This document shows positions 18,238 to 27,238 of a stretch of 64,000 bases of DNA, one piece after another. The DNA is taken from contig DASRER010000028.1 of assembly GCA_035651995.1 (NCBI GenBank), positions 62,001 to 126,000 on the forward strand, read 5' to 3'. Within the stretch, counting starts at the first letter, position 1; every line of letters begins with the position of its first letter. A model generated the notes under the pieces. It ran no database searches. It was not told where the DNA came from and saw only the letters and a list, made by a program, of their open reading frames with translations. The DNA comes from Terriglobales bacterium. GTDB taxonomy: Bacteria; Acidobacteriota; Terriglobia; Terriglobales; Acidobacteriaceae. Both the position numbers and the translations under genes were made by a program.

Positions 18238-18334
18238 CCCGCGATGATAACGCGTGAGGGCGCCCTGCGTTCGCGCCGTACCCTTGGCGGCGCTGACGTG
18301 GGATAACAATTTTCAAAACGAAGCGTACTCGGCT

Positions 18335-19123
18335 CTACCCCGCCTCCCCCGCCAGCACCATCGGCATGGTTGGCGTGGAGGCCCCGGGATCAGCTTCAAT
18401 GGTCACCGCGAACATCTTGGGCGAGAGGTCAGCTCCGGCGTCGTGCATCATCATCGCCCCGCCGGAGGCATCCGGCTTGAACGTCCCGGCGGGAATCGGC
18501 GCGCCCGTCTTCGGCACCACCCAAAGCTGATACACCTTGTTCGCCGGCAGCGGCGCCAGGTTGCTGGCCATGAAAACGATCGTGCCCTTATGCGGCATGT
18601 ACATGGCGCGCGCGGTGGGCTGCGGCCTGGCGCCCGCCGCTACCAGCGTCACGCGCATCGCATCCGGCGACGTCAGCCCTTCCAGCAGCTCCCGCGCCTT
18701 CGCATACCTGGCATCGGTCTCGGCCAGCCGCGCGTTCGTGTCGGCCAGTTCCTGCCGCAGCTCGCGCCGCTCCTTCAGTTGGATCAGTCCGAACACCGCC
18801 AGCACGACGGCCGCCAGCGCCGGCGCCCAACTGCCGGCGCGCCAGCGCCAGCCAAGGTGCGACGCGCCAATCGCGGCCCGGCGCGGCGCCATGCGCGGCT
18901 CGCGCGCCACCGCCGCCATCAGCCGCGCACGCGCCGCCGGCGGCGCCGCCGCGTCTGCCGAACTCAGCGACAGCATGGCCAGGTCGGTGCGCGAGCGCTC
19001 CAGCTCGGCGCGGCACTCGCCGCACGAGCCCAGATGCCGCTCCAGCTCCGCCTGCTCCGCCGGCGAAAGCTCGCCCAGCAGATACGGCAGGAAATCGGCC
19101 GCGAATTGTTCGTGCGTCGTCAT
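18335..19123 (-). CDS. Anti-sigma factor, RskA-like
   Basis: 262-residue membrane anti-sigma factor. The N-terminal zinc-binding anti-sigma domain shows His30-x3-Cys34-x2-Cys37 (RHLGSCGECRAEL). A membrane segment spans about residues 96-115 (GSWAPALAAVVLAVFGLIQL). A short coiled coil follows (ERRELRQELADTNARLAE), then a periplasmic RskA C-terminal domain (NKVYQLWVVPKTGAPIPAG, GAMMMHD). The gene lies 45 bases downstream of the ECF sigma gene, its likely target, which it would hold at the membrane until a signal triggers release. Confidence 0.9.
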   Translation of the reverse strand: MTTHEQFAADFLPYLLGELSPAEQAELERHLGSCGECRAELERSRTDLAMLSLSSADAAAPPAARARLMAAVAREPRMAPRRAAIGASHLGWRWRAGSWAPALAAVVLAVFGLIQLKERRELRQELADTNARLAETDARYAKARELLEGLTSPDAMRVTLVAAGARPQPTARAMYMPHKGTIVFMASNLAPLPANKVYQLWVVPKTGAPIPAGTFKPDASGGAMMMHDAGADLSPKMFAVTIEADPGASTPTMPMVLAGEAG

Positions 19124-19168
19124 CTATTTTGCGTTCATCGTCTATTTCGCGTCATCGTCCGGTCCGCG

Positions 19169-19828
19169 TCATCGCCCCAGCGCCCTGCGCAGGGTGAGCA
19201 GGGCCGTCCGGATGCGCGTCTTCACCGTGCCCAGCGGCTGCCCGGTTTTTTGCGCGATCTCGCTGTGCGTCATGCCCTCGAAAAACGCCATCTCCACCGC
19301 CGCGCGCTGCTCGCCGGGAATGCCCGCCAGCACTCCGCGCACTTTTTCGATGGCGCGTGCGCGCTCGGCCGCATCGTCCAGGCCGGCGTCCACGCTGAGC
19401 GCCACGTCCTCGAAGTCGGTTTCCGGCTTGCGCCGCCGCAGACGGTCGATGGCCCGGTTGCGCGCGATCACCGAGAGCCATGCCGCGAGGCTCCCGCGGT
19501 TGGCGTTGAAGGCTGAGGGGTTCCGCCACAACTGCATGAAGACGTCCTGGAGCACATCTTCGGCCGCGCCGGTGTCGCCCAGCACGCGCAGCGCAGCGCC
19601 GTACACCACGCACGAGTAGCGGTCGTACAGCTCCCCGATGGCGCTCTCGTCGCCGGCGCGAATCCGCGACACCAGCTCGCCGGCCTCGCGTGGGCCTGCC
19701 GCCGGCGCGCCGCTCTGGACGCCGCTTTGCGCTGGATTACGGCCGGAACGTGGATGGGACGCTTCCGGGATGTTCCACTCCTTCTGAAGTACGCGGGCCG
19801 CCCGCCCGCCGGATTGCCGCCGCAGCAT
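19169..19828 (-). CDS. ECF RNA polymerase sigma factor (SigK/RpoE-like)
   Basis: 219-residue extracytoplasmic-function sigma factor. Region 2 is visible in ESAIGELYDRYSCVVYGAAL, then DVLQDVFMQLWRN and LSVIARNRAIDRLRRRK. Region 4 with its helix-turn-helix is MTHSEIAQKTGQPLGTVKTR. The ATG at 19828 gives an N-terminal extension of about 55 residues before region 2; a GTG nearer region 2 (in ELVSRIRAG) is an alternative start. It is followed by its cognate RskA-like anti-sigma gene and is divergent from a polysaccharide export gene, a possible target (inference). Confidence 0.88.
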   Translation of the reverse strand: MLRRQSGGRAARVLQKEWNIPEASHPRSGRNPAQSGVQSGAPAAGPREAGELVSRIRAGDESAIGELYDRYSCVVYGAALRVLGDTGAAEDVLQDVFMQLWRNPSAFNANRGSLAAWLSVIARNRAIDRLRRRKPETDFEDVALSVDAGLDDAAERARAIEKVRGVLAGIPGEQRAAVEMAFFEGMTHSEIAQKTGQPLGTVKTRIRTALLTLRRALGR

Positions 19829-19905
19829 GATACCGGACGGCCTGGTGGCGGGCGACCCACATCTGCTGGCGCGCCCTATCCCAGCGGGAGGGAGACGAAG
19901 CCACC

Positions 19906-19943
19906 TCGCCAACTCGGTACTCGCCACTCGGCGCCCGGCACCG
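19906..19943. repeat. Degenerate ACTCGGTACTCGCCACTCGG word repeat
   Basis: Between the divergent sigma-factor and export genes, words of the form ACTCGG, TACTCGCC and ACTCGG follow each other. The reverse-complement words (CGAGTACCGAGT, GCGAGTAGCGAGT) recur at 30611-30640 and 35365-35396. No coding content is seen. Confidence 0.45.
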
Positions 19944-19978
19944 GTTTTTTCCGTGCTAAACTCCCGTTCAGAACTCCC

Positions 19979-20968
19979 GTGAAAACGCGTCGCTTCGCCA
20001 CCGCTTCGACGGCGCTGCTGATCTGCATCGCGCTGGCCCCGGCCGCCGCGCAGACGCCCGTGCAATCGCAGGAGCCGGCCGGTCCCACGCCCATTGTCGC
20101 CCCCGTGTCTCCGGATGCGACCGCTGCGCCACGCGCCGGCGACTCCGGCGAGGGCAAGTTGCGCCTTGGACCCGGCGACCTGCTGCTGTTCGACGTCTAC
20201 GGCGTCCCCGACATGAAGACGGAAACGCGCATCGCCGGCGGCGGCGAAGCCATGCTCCCGCTGATCGGGCCATTCAAGCTCAGCGGCCTCACCCCGGAAG
20301 AAGCGCAGAGCGCGCTGGAAAAGCGCTACGTCGCCGACGGCTACCTGAAGAACCCGCACATTTCCATCATCATTAAGGAGTACGCCACGCAGGGCGTGAC
20401 CGTGCTCGGCGAGGTGAACAAGCCGGGCATTTACCCGATTCTCGGCCCGCGCCGTCTCTTCGACGTGATCTCCGCCGCCAGCGGCCTCACCAAGGGCGCC
20501 GGCTCGGCCGTGACCATCACACGCCGCGACAGGCCCGGCGATCCCATCACCGTGAACTTCTCCCAGGACCCGGTGCAGGCCCTCACCAGTAACGTCGAGG
20601 TCTTCCCCGGCGACACCGTCCTGGTCTCACGCGCCGGCGTCGTCTACGTCACCGGCGAAGTCGGCCGTCCCGGCGGCTACGTGATGGACAACAACGGCTC
20701 GCTCACCGTGCTCCAGGCCCTTGCCCTCGCCGGTGGCCCCAGCCACGTCGCCAAGCTGAATTCCGCCAAGCTGATTCGCAAAACCCAGCAGGGACGCCAG
20801 GAAGTTCCGCTCGAGCTGGCCAAAATCATCTCCGACAAGGCGCCCGACGTCCCGCTTCAGGGCGACGACATCCTGTTCATCCCCTCCAGCGCCGCCAAGA
20901 GCGCCGCCCGCCGGAGCCTGGAATCCATCGTCTCGATAACCACCGGGCTCGCCATCTACCGCCGCTAG
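19979..20968 (+). CDS. Polysaccharide export protein (Wza-like) with SLBB domains
   Basis: 329-residue exported protein. A signal peptide covers about residues 1-25 (LLICIALAPAAAQ). The polysaccharide-export domain spans about 55-140 (RLGPGDLLLFDVYGVPDM through ISIIIKEYATQ). Two SLBB-type beta-grasp segments follow: VTVLGEVNKPGIYPILG and VYVTGEVGRPGGYVMDNNG. It lacks the C-terminal amphipathic helix region of E. coli Wza. Such proteins form the periplasmic/outer-membrane channel for capsule or exopolysaccharide. No glycosyltransferase or chain-length gene is adjacent. The GTG at 19979 is inferred from the signal peptide, with only a weak ribosome site. Confidence 0.88.
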   Translation: MKTRRFATASTALLICIALAPAAAQTPVQSQEPAGPTPIVAPVSPDATAAPRAGDSGEGKLRLGPGDLLLFDVYGVPDMKTETRIAGGGEAMLPLIGPFKLSGLTPEEAQSALEKRYVADGYLKNPHISIIIKEYATQGVTVLGEVNKPGIYPILGPRRLFDVISAASGLTKGAGSAVTITRRDRPGDPITVNFSQDPVQALTSNVEVFPGDTVLVSRAGVVYVTGEVGRPGGYVMDNNGSLTVLQALALAGGPSHVAKLNSAKLIRKTQQGRQEVPLELAKIISDKAPDVPLQGDDILFIPSSAAKSAARRSLESIVSITTGLAIYRR

Positions 20969-20992
20969 CGCGTTCTGTTACGCTGTACCGAC

Positions 20993-23131
20993 ATGCGCGC
21001 CTTCTGCTTTTTCGCCCTCATGCTCATCGCCGCCCTCGCCTTCGCCCAGGCGGGCGACAGCTCCGCCGACGCCGCCGCGCCCAAGGCTCCGCCCCGCGCC
21101 AAACCCGAGCCCGTCGAAGACGTCATCCACGGCCACCGGATCGTCGATCCCTACCGCTGGATGGAAAACGCCGACAGCCCTGAGACGCAGCGCTACGTCG
21201 CCGATCAGCTGGCCTATACGCGCAGCCGGCTCGATCCGCTCCCCGGGCGCGACCGCATCCACGCGCGCCTCACCGAGCTGCTCAACATCGGCACGGTGAC
21301 CGCGCCCTCCGTCGCCGGCAAGTATTTCCTTTACACGCGCCGCGACAGCGGGCAGAACCAGCCCATCCTCTACGTCCGCGAAGGCCTCGCCGGCAAAGAC
21401 CGCGTGCTGGTTGACGCCAACCAGCTCGCCGCCGACGGAACCGTCGCCCTCGACTGGTGGTACCCGACGCACGACGGCAAGTACGTTGCCTACGGCCTCT
21501 CCTCCTCCGGCTCGGAGATGAGCACGCTCTACGTGATGGAAATCTCGACCGGCCGCAAACTCGCGGAAGCCATCGACCGCACGCGCGCCGCCAGCGTCGC
21601 CTGGCTGCCCGACAACTCCGGCTTCTACTACACGCGCTATCCCCGCGCCGGCGAAGTGCCCGCGGGCGAAGAGTTCTACCACCGCAGGGTCTTCTTCCAC
21701 CAGCTCGGCTCCAGCCCTGACGGGGGCGCCGACGCGCTCGTCTTTCCTCTGAAAGAAGACGTGAAGCCCGACCAGTGGACCAGCGTCCAGGTGTCGGAGG
21801 ACGGCAAGTGGCTGCTGGTGGGCCTCTCCACTGGCTGGACGAAAACGCAGCTCTTCCTGAAGGAACGCGCCTCCAGCGCGCCCTTCGTCGAGATCACCCA
21901 GGGCAAAGAATTTCTCTACACCGCCGACTTTTTCCGCGGCGAGCTCTACATCCACAGCAACGAAGACGCGCCGCGCTACCGCATCTTCAAGGTTGCGGCC
22001 GCGAACCCGGCGCGCGCCAACTGGCGTGAAATCGTTCCCCAGTCTGACGCGGTGATCGAAACGGCCGGCATCGTCGGCGGAAAGATCTTCGCCACCGGCG
22101 AGAAGAACGCCACCTCGCTGCTGAAGGTCTACTCGCTCGACGGCAAGCTCGAAGCCGAACCGAAGCTGCCGGGCCTCGGCACCGTGCCCGCGTTCGGCGG
22201 CACTTACGACAGCAACGACGCCTTCTTCAGCTTCAACTCGTTCGTCGTGCCGCCCGCCGTCTTCCACTACGACATGCGCACGCGGCGGTCGTCGGAGTGG
22301 GCGCGCGTCGCCGCGCCGGTTGACGCTTCGCCCTACGACGTTCGCCAGGTCTGGTACACGTCGAAAGACGGCACGCGCGTGCCCATGTTCATCGTGGCGC
22401 GCAAGGGCCTGAAGCAGGACGGCTCGAACCCCACGCTGCTCACCGGCTACGGCGGCTTCAACGTGAGCGAGCGCCCCGCGTTCAACCGCTCGCTCTACGT
22501 CTGGCTCGAGCACGGCGGCATTTATGCGCTCGCCAACCTGCGCGGCGGCTCCGAGTTCGGCGAAGACTGGCACCGCGCCGGCATGCTCGACAAGAAGCAG
22601 AACGTCTTCGACGATTTCATCGCCGCCGCCGAATACCTGATCGCCGAGAAGTACACCTCGCGCGAGCACCTCGCCATCCAGGGCGGCTCCAACGGCGGGC
22701 TGCTCGTGGGCGCCGCGCTCACCCAGCGCCCCGATCTCTACCGCGCCGTCATCTGCCAGGTGCCGCTGCTCGATATGCTGCGCTACCAGAACTTCAAGAT
22801 CGCCAAGCTCTGGGTTCCCGAATACGGCTCGGCCGAAGACGCCAGGCAGTTCGACTTCCTCTACGCCTACTCGCCGTATCACCACGTCAAGGACGGCGTG
22901 AAGTACCCGGCCGTGCTGCTCACCACCGCCGACAGCGACAGCCGCGTCGATCCCATGCACGCCAAAAAGATGGCCGCGCGCCTGCAAGCCGCCAACGCCG
23001 GACCCAACCCGATCCTGCTGCGCATCGAGCCCAAGGCCGGACACGGCGCCGGCAAGCCCGTCACCAAGCAGATCGAGGAAGGCGCCGACATCTGGTCGTT
23101 CTTGTTCTGGCAGCTCGGCGTCAAGCCGTAG
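20993..23131 (+). CDS. Prolyl oligopeptidase family serine peptidase (S9A)
   Basis: 712-residue S9A peptidase with a signal peptide (residues about 1-18, AFCFFALMLIAALAFAQ), so probably periplasmic. The N-terminal beta-propeller spans about 50-430. The C-terminal alpha/beta hydrolase carries Ser566 in QGGSNGGLLVG, the acid in TADSDSRVDPMH (about 644-655) and His in KAGHGAGKP near residue 690. These enzymes cut short peptides after proline. It lies 24 bases after the export gene on the same strand and may be read through. Confidence 0.93.
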   Translation: MRAFCFFALMLIAALAFAQAGDSSADAAAPKAPPRAKPEPVEDVIHGHRIVDPYRWMENADSPETQRYVADQLAYTRSRLDPLPGRDRIHARLTELLNIGTVTAPSVAGKYFLYTRRDSGQNQPILYVREGLAGKDRVLVDANQLAADGTVALDWWYPTHDGKYVAYGLSSSGSEMSTLYVMEISTGRKLAEAIDRTRAASVAWLPDNSGFYYTRYPRAGEVPAGEEFYHRRVFFHQLGSSPDGGADALVFPLKEDVKPDQWTSVQVSEDGKWLLVGLSTGWTKTQLFLKERASSAPFVEITQGKEFLYTADFFRGELYIHSNEDAPRYRIFKVAAANPARANWREIVPQSDAVIETAGIVGGKIFATGEKNATSLLKVYSLDGKLEAEPKLPGLGTVPAFGGTYDSNDAFFSFNSFVVPPAVFHYDMRTRRSSEWARVAAPVDASPYDVRQVWYTSKDGTRVPMFIVARKGLKQDGSNPTLLTGYGGFNVSERPAFNRSLYVWLEHGGIYALANLRGGSEFGEDWHRAGMLDKKQNVFDDFIAAAEYLIAEKYTSREHLAIQGGSNGGLLVGAALTQRPDLYRAVICQVPLLDMLRYQNFKIAKLWVPEYGSAEDARQFDFLYAYSPYHHVKDGVKYPAVLLTTADSDSRVDPMHAKKMAARLQAANAGPNPILLRIEPKAGHGAGKPVTKQIEEGADIWSFLFWQLGVKP

Positions 23132-23281
23132 CGGCCTGGCGCCATTTCTGGCCGCGCCAAGGTCACCGCCGCGCTCGATTTTCGCGAACGAAAGCGTCCG
23201 TGCAGCGGCCTCCACGATCGGTACTAAGTGCCTGCTGCTGATTTCATCTGCTCACCTTGCGATAACATCGTCCTTCGCCCA

Positions 23282-25654
23282 ATGGAAGCCTCGTCCCGGC
23301 CCGCGTTGCAGCAATCCAGGTCTGCGTCGCCGATGGCGCTTTATGCCGCCGTCACCGCGCTGAGCGCTTTCCTGCTGTTCCAGGTGCAGCTCATCATCGC
23401 CAAGTGCATCCTGCCGTGGTTCGGCGGGACGGCGGGCGTGTGGACCACCAGCGTGTTCTTTTTCCAGGCGCTGCTGCTCGCCGGATACGCCTTCACCCAC
23501 GCGACCGGCAAGCTCGCGCCCCGCGCGCGCTTCCGCCTTCAGGCCGCGCTGATGATCGTGTCGCTGGCCCTGCTCGCGGTGCACGCCGTTGCCTGGCGCT
23601 CGCCCATCACGCCGGTCGCCGCGCCCGCGATCACCGGCGCCAGGCCCACGCTCGGACTGCTGCTGCTGCTCGTCACCAGCGTCGGCCTGCCGTTCCTGCT
23701 GCTCTCCACCACGTCGCCGCTGCTGCAGGACTGGTACGCGCGCTCGCAGGGCGTCGCGCCGTATCGGCTCTACGCGCTGTCGAACCTGGGCTCGCTCGCC
23801 GGACTGCTCACCTATCCCTTCGTGGTCGAGCCCGGAACGACGCTGATCACACAGGGATGGCTCTGGGCCATCGGCTACGCGGCGTTCGTCGGCGGCGTCA
23901 TCGTCTGCGGGCTCGGCGCCAGCCGCATTGAACCAGTGCCGGCCGCTGCCGAGAGTGGACCGAAGAAGCAGCGCGCGAAAGCACCACGCGCCGCCACGAC
24001 AACCTGGGGAACGCGGCCTCAGGTCATCGCCGCGTCCTGGATCCTGCTCTCCGCCGGCGGCTCCAGCCTGATGCTGGCCACCACGAACTTTCTCTCGCAG
24101 GACGTGGCCGCGGTCCCGCTGCTGTGGGTGGTGCCGCTCTCGCTCTACCTGATCTCGTTCATCGTCACGTTCAACAACGACCGCTTCTATCGCCGCGGCA
24201 TCTTCCTGCCGGCGCTGGGCGTCGCGATCGCGGCCATGCTCTACGCGCTGTTCCGCAGCGGCTTCATCAAGGTGCGGATCGAAATCTGGCTCTATAACTT
24301 GCTGCTGCTCGCCGGATGCATCGTGCTGCACGGCGAACTGGCGCGGCTGAAGCCGGCGGCGGCCGGTGACGACAAGCGCCAGCTCACGCGCTTCTACGTC
24401 GCCATCGCGCTGGGCGGCGCCGTGGGCAGCACGTTCGTCGCGCTGCTGGCGCCGCATCTTCTCCCCGACGTCTGGGAGTTCCACATCTCTGTGTTCGCCG
24501 CCGCGCTGCTGGCGGTGCTGGCGCAGCTGCGCGATCCCGATTCCTGGCTGCGCCGCGCCGAAGCGTGGAAGTCGCTGGCGGCCGTCACCCTCGCCGCGGT
24601 CCTGCCCATCGTCGCGGCGATGGAATTCCGCTCGGTGCTCTCGCAGGGCCTGCGCGCGGCCTACTGGATCGCGCTCGCGGTGTGCGCGCTTGGCGCCATC
24701 GTCTTCCGCGTGCTCGAAGATTCGGGCGGCCGGCGCCGCGTCTCGCAGGCGATTGCGGCCGGCGCCGCGATTGTGCTCGGGCTCACGCTCTACCTGCACA
24801 CCACGCAAATCGAAGGACTGCCGATCGCGCGCGTGCGCAATTTTTACGGCGTGGCGCGCGTCGTCGAGCTCGATCCCAATGACCCGGTGCGCCACGCCTA
24901 CGAGCTCTACCACGGACGCATCCTGCACGGCATACAGATGCGCGCGCCCGGCATGCGGCACCGCGCCACGTCGTACTACGGCAACCAGAGCGGCGCGGGC
25001 CTGGCGCTGAAGTACCAGACGCGCCGCTGGAGCACCGACCCGCAGCAGGCCACGCTGCGCGTCGGCGTGGTCGGACTCGGCGCCGGCACGCTGGCCAACT
25101 ACGCCGTGCCGGGCGACTACTTCCGCATCTACGAGCTGAACCCGCAGGTCGCCGCCTTCAGCCAGGGCGCCGAGCCGTATTTCACGTCGGTGCGCGACTG
25201 CCGCGGCGCCTGCGAGATCGTGCTGGGCGACGCGCGCATCTCCATGCAGCGCGAAGCTGACTCCGGCCAGTTGCAGAAGTTCGACGTGCTGGTGCTCGAC
25301 GCCTTCAGCGGCGACGCCATCCCCGTCCACCTGCTCACGCGCCAGGCCTTTGAGCTTTACTTCCGGCATCTGCGCGACGACCAGAGCCTGATCGCCATCC
25401 ACGTGACCAACCGCGTGGTGAACCTGCTGCCGGTGCTCGCTCACCTGGCGCGCGTGATGAAGCTCGAGGCGATCCAGATCAGCGCGCCCGCACGCGGCGC
25501 CTACATCCTGGAAACCAACTACGTGCTGCTCAAGCGCGCGCCGGTGGTGCTGAAAGCGCCGCCGCTCGATCCCGGCGTGAAGGTCACCGACCTCGGGCCG
25601 GAAGGGCCGCTGTGGACCGACGACTTCAGCAATATCTACTCGGTGCTGCGGTAG
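23282..25654 (+). CDS. Multi-pass membrane protein with C-terminal spermidine-synthase-like domain
   Basis: About 790 residues. The first two thirds carry many hydrophobic segments in an arrangement reminiscent of a transporter (YAAVTALSAFLLFQVQLIIA, LGLLLLLVTSVGLPFLLLS, VAVPLLWVVPLSLYLISFIV). The last 250 residues form a Rossmann-like domain of the polyamine aminopropyltransferase group (VGVVGLGAGTLANYAVPGD, IYELNPQVAAFS, FDVLVLDAFSGDAIPVHLLT). Such membrane fusions are common and of unknown substrate; spermidine synthesis is not assured. ATG 23282 is chosen; a second Met at 23333 also fits just before the first membrane segment. Confidence 0.8.
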   Translation: MEASSRPALQQSRSASPMALYAAVTALSAFLLFQVQLIIAKCILPWFGGTAGVWTTSVFFFQALLLAGYAFTHATGKLAPRARFRLQAALMIVSLALLAVHAVAWRSPITPVAAPAITGARPTLGLLLLLVTSVGLPFLLLSTTSPLLQDWYARSQGVAPYRLYALSNLGSLAGLLTYPFVVEPGTTLITQGWLWAIGYAAFVGGVIVCGLGASRIEPVPAAAESGPKKQRAKAPRAATTTWGTRPQVIAASWILLSAGGSSLMLATTNFLSQDVAAVPLLWVVPLSLYLISFIVTFNNDRFYRRGIFLPALGVAIAAMLYALFRSGFIKVRIEIWLYNLLLLAGCIVLHGELARLKPAAAGDDKRQLTRFYVAIALGGAVGSTFVALLAPHLLPDVWEFHISVFAAALLAVLAQLRDPDSWLRRAEAWKSLAAVTLAAVLPIVAAMEFRSVLSQGLRAAYWIALAVCALGAIVFRVLEDSGGRRRVSQAIAAGAAIVLGLTLYLHTTQIEGLPIARVRNFYGVARVVELDPNDPVRHAYELYHGRILHGIQMRAPGMRHRATSYYGNQSGAGLALKYQTRRWSTDPQQATLRVGVVGLGAGTLANYAVPGDYFRIYELNPQVAAFSQGAEPYFTSVRDCRGACEIVLGDARISMQREADSGQLQKFDVLVLDAFSGDAIPVHLLTRQAFELYFRHLRDDQSLIAIHVTNRVVNLLPVLAHLARVMKLEAIQISAPARGAYILETNYVLLKRAPVVLKAPPLDPGVKVTDLGPEGPLWTDDFSNIYSVLR

Positions 25655-26190
25655 GGCGAGTCTTCACCGCAGAGATCGCAGAGGAAACTTCCTTACCGCG
25701 GATGAACGCGGATTAGCACGGACCAAAACCCAAACCATAAAGCTTGCAGGATTTTTTCTTTCGGAGGGGCGTGGCTTCAGCCGCGCCGTTCCGGGCGCAT
25801 TGAGATTGCGCTTGAGCGCCTGAGGTATTTCTTTCGCGCGGCAGGAGCGAAGACCTCAGCGGCTGAAGCCGCTCGCGTTGGCGGCTGGTACGGCACGGCG
25901 CTGGCAACCGCTCGCGTCCCGGGCTGAAGCCCGGGCCTACCAAGCCGTGCCCCTCCGAAAACAAGAAGGGCCCAGGGCTGAAGCCCATGAGAGCGCGCGA
26001 CCTTTTCACCGGGCTGAAGCCCGGTGCTTCCACCGAAAAATCAAGCACCGTCGGAAGCGCCCGGACGTGACGTCCGGGCCTACGCACTCTCGGCGAGCCT
26101 CCGCGTCCTCTGCGTCCCCTGCGGGGGGAAGTCCGGCATAGGACAACGACTCTGGCCGGAGCGGCATCGCATTGACCGTCTGAGCGGGGG
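25655..26190. repeat. Repeat-rich gap with GGGCTGAAGCCC palindromes
   Basis: Over 500 bases without a convincing gene. It begins with CACCGCAGAGATCGCAGAGG (25668-25687) and a CCGCGGATGAACGCGGAT word (25697-25714). At least five short palindromes follow: AGCGGCTGAAGCCGCT (25858-25873), CCCGGGCTGAAGCCCGGG (25918-25935), GGGCTGAAGCCC (25975-25986), ACCGGGCTGAAGCCCGGT (26008-26025) and one with arms CCCGGACGT / ACGTCCGGG (26060-26078). Several are followed by CCTAC or GCTTCC. The loop word TGAA is constant while the arms change together. Confidence 0.75.
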
Positions 26191-26198
26191 GAGTGTCC

Positions 26199-26441
26199 GT
26201 GGAAAGGGAGAGGCGGAGGGGCGAGAGGATTTCCCTGGCCGACAAGTACTGCAAGCTGGCCGACAAGATGCTGCATCCGCCTGAAATTCCCGTCTATGAC
26301 CGGGCCAAGGCGCTGGTGCGGCAGAATCATGAGCAGCGCGAGGTGATGCGGCGTCTGCTGGCGGACCAGCGGCGGCGGCGCGAAGAGGCGCACAAGACGG
26401 CGGAGCGGGCCAGGAAGAACGGCAAGGGGAAGACGGCGTGA
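26199..26441 (+). CDS. Possible small highly charged protein (unknown)
   Basis: An 80-residue frame reading RISLADKYCKLADKMLHPPE and VYDRAKALVRQNHEQREVMR, then an Arg/Lys/Glu-rich helix to the end. GGGGGGAG five bases before the GTG at 26199 is a plausible ribosome site. The central part looks like a folded helical protein rather than chance translation. The surroundings are repeats on both sides and I recognise no family. It could be a real small cytoplasmic protein or a fortuitous frame. Confidence 0.4.
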   Translation: MERERRRGERISLADKYCKLADKMLHPPEIPVYDRAKALVRQNHEQREVMRRLLADQRRRREEAHKTAERARKNGKGKTA

Positions 26442-27100
26442 ACGGCCTGAGTTTCAAGTTTCAAGTTTCGAGTTTCAAGCAAAACCCCTAAGGCGGCGAA
26501 TTCCCCACCCTTCGCCAAAGGAGGGCGAAAGGGTGGGGCATCCGCGGTGTTGGTGGTGCGGGCGAAATACATCAATCCTCCACCCCAACGCGCCAAAGGA
26601 GGGCGCGTCGGGGGCCCCGGCCTGAGCCCGCAAAGAGCGCGGGCTCAGGATGACCCGATCTTTGATTGTGCGATTGAGGTCAACTGATGTGCGTTAATTG
26701 TGCAGGCACCCGGACGAGGGCGTGCCCGCTACAACATCCGTGGCCGAGAAGCTTGGTGCGGCACGAATGATAGCGGCGGTGTTGGGGTCCTTCGCTTCGC
26801 TCAGGATGACTCGGACTGATGAGTCGTGATGGCGCGAGCACGCGGACGAGGCCGCCACGCCATCGCGCCAAAATCGGGCGCGTTGGGGGCCCCGGGGCGT
26901 CCGCGTCACGCGCGGTTCGTGGTCACCCAACGGATGGACCGTGGTGGCGCGCCGACGGGCGAGGGCGCCCGTCGCTACATCGTGGACAGTCGGGCGGCAG
27001 AGAATCCGTGTTCATCCGCGTTCATCCGCGGTAAGGGTTCGGGTTCGCGTCCCGCATGGCGAATTGACCCTCCGGCAGCAGCATGCTATAAGACATAGTT
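26442..27100. repeat. Repeat-rich gene-free region
   Basis: No gene is seen. Elements in order: GTTTCAAGTTTCAAG/TTTCGAG words (26451-26480); a hairpin with arms CCCCACCCTTCGCC and GGCGAAAGGGTGGGG (26503-26538); a hairpin CCTGAGCCCGC / GCGGGCTCAGG with AAAGA in the loop, running into GATGAC (26621-26653); a variant of the tailed palindrome family ending GCCCGCTACA (26705-26731); a GTCCTTCGCTTCGCTCAGG word (26788-26806); the tailed palindrome GACGGGCGAGGGCGCCCGTC plus GCTACA (26954-26979); and a reverse-strand CCGCGGATGAACGCGGAT unit (27004-27036). Confidence 0.7.
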
Positions 27101-27190
27101 TCGTGTCGGCTGGGGTGATGAGCCTGGGCCGGCGGAACCCCGGCCTCCCGGGCCCTGTCGGAGCATCGATGGAAGACAGGTGAGAGCGCG
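27101..27190 (+). other. Candidate structured RNA leader upstream of the H+-pyrophosphatase
   Basis: A compact segment with several possible helices: GGGG (27112-27115) with CCCC (27138-27141), or alternatively GGCCGG (27127-27132) with CCGGCC (27140-27145), CCTGGG (27123-27128) with CCCGGG (27148-27153), and CTGTC (27155-27159) with GACAG (27175-27179). The joining sequences TGATGAGCC and GCGGAACCCC look conserved rather than random, in the manner of a riboswitch. It lies about 300 bases before the pyrophosphatase start, with repeats in between. No known class can be assigned by eye. Confidence 0.3.
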
Positions 27191-27238
27191 GCCAAATCTC
27201 AAGTCCTTTCTTTGTGGTGGAAGCGCGCTCCAAATGCA

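Noticed and set aside
20978-23215. A 745-codon open frame opposite the prolyl oligopeptidase
   Set aside because: Composition-driven antisense frame; the plus strand shows signal peptide, propeller and catalytic motifs.
26821-27098. Plus-strand frames of 70-90 codons in the repeat region
   Set aside because: Arg/Gly/Pro-rich translations of palindromic repeats, with no ribosome site or recognisable protein features.
26442-27100. CRISPR array
   Set aside because: Repeats are short, degenerate, of several kinds and not regularly spaced by unique spacers; no cas genes are nearby.
27101-27190. Signal recognition particle RNA or tRNA
   Set aside because: The conserved SRP loop GGTCAGG/GGAAGCAGCC and tRNA T-loop patterns are absent.
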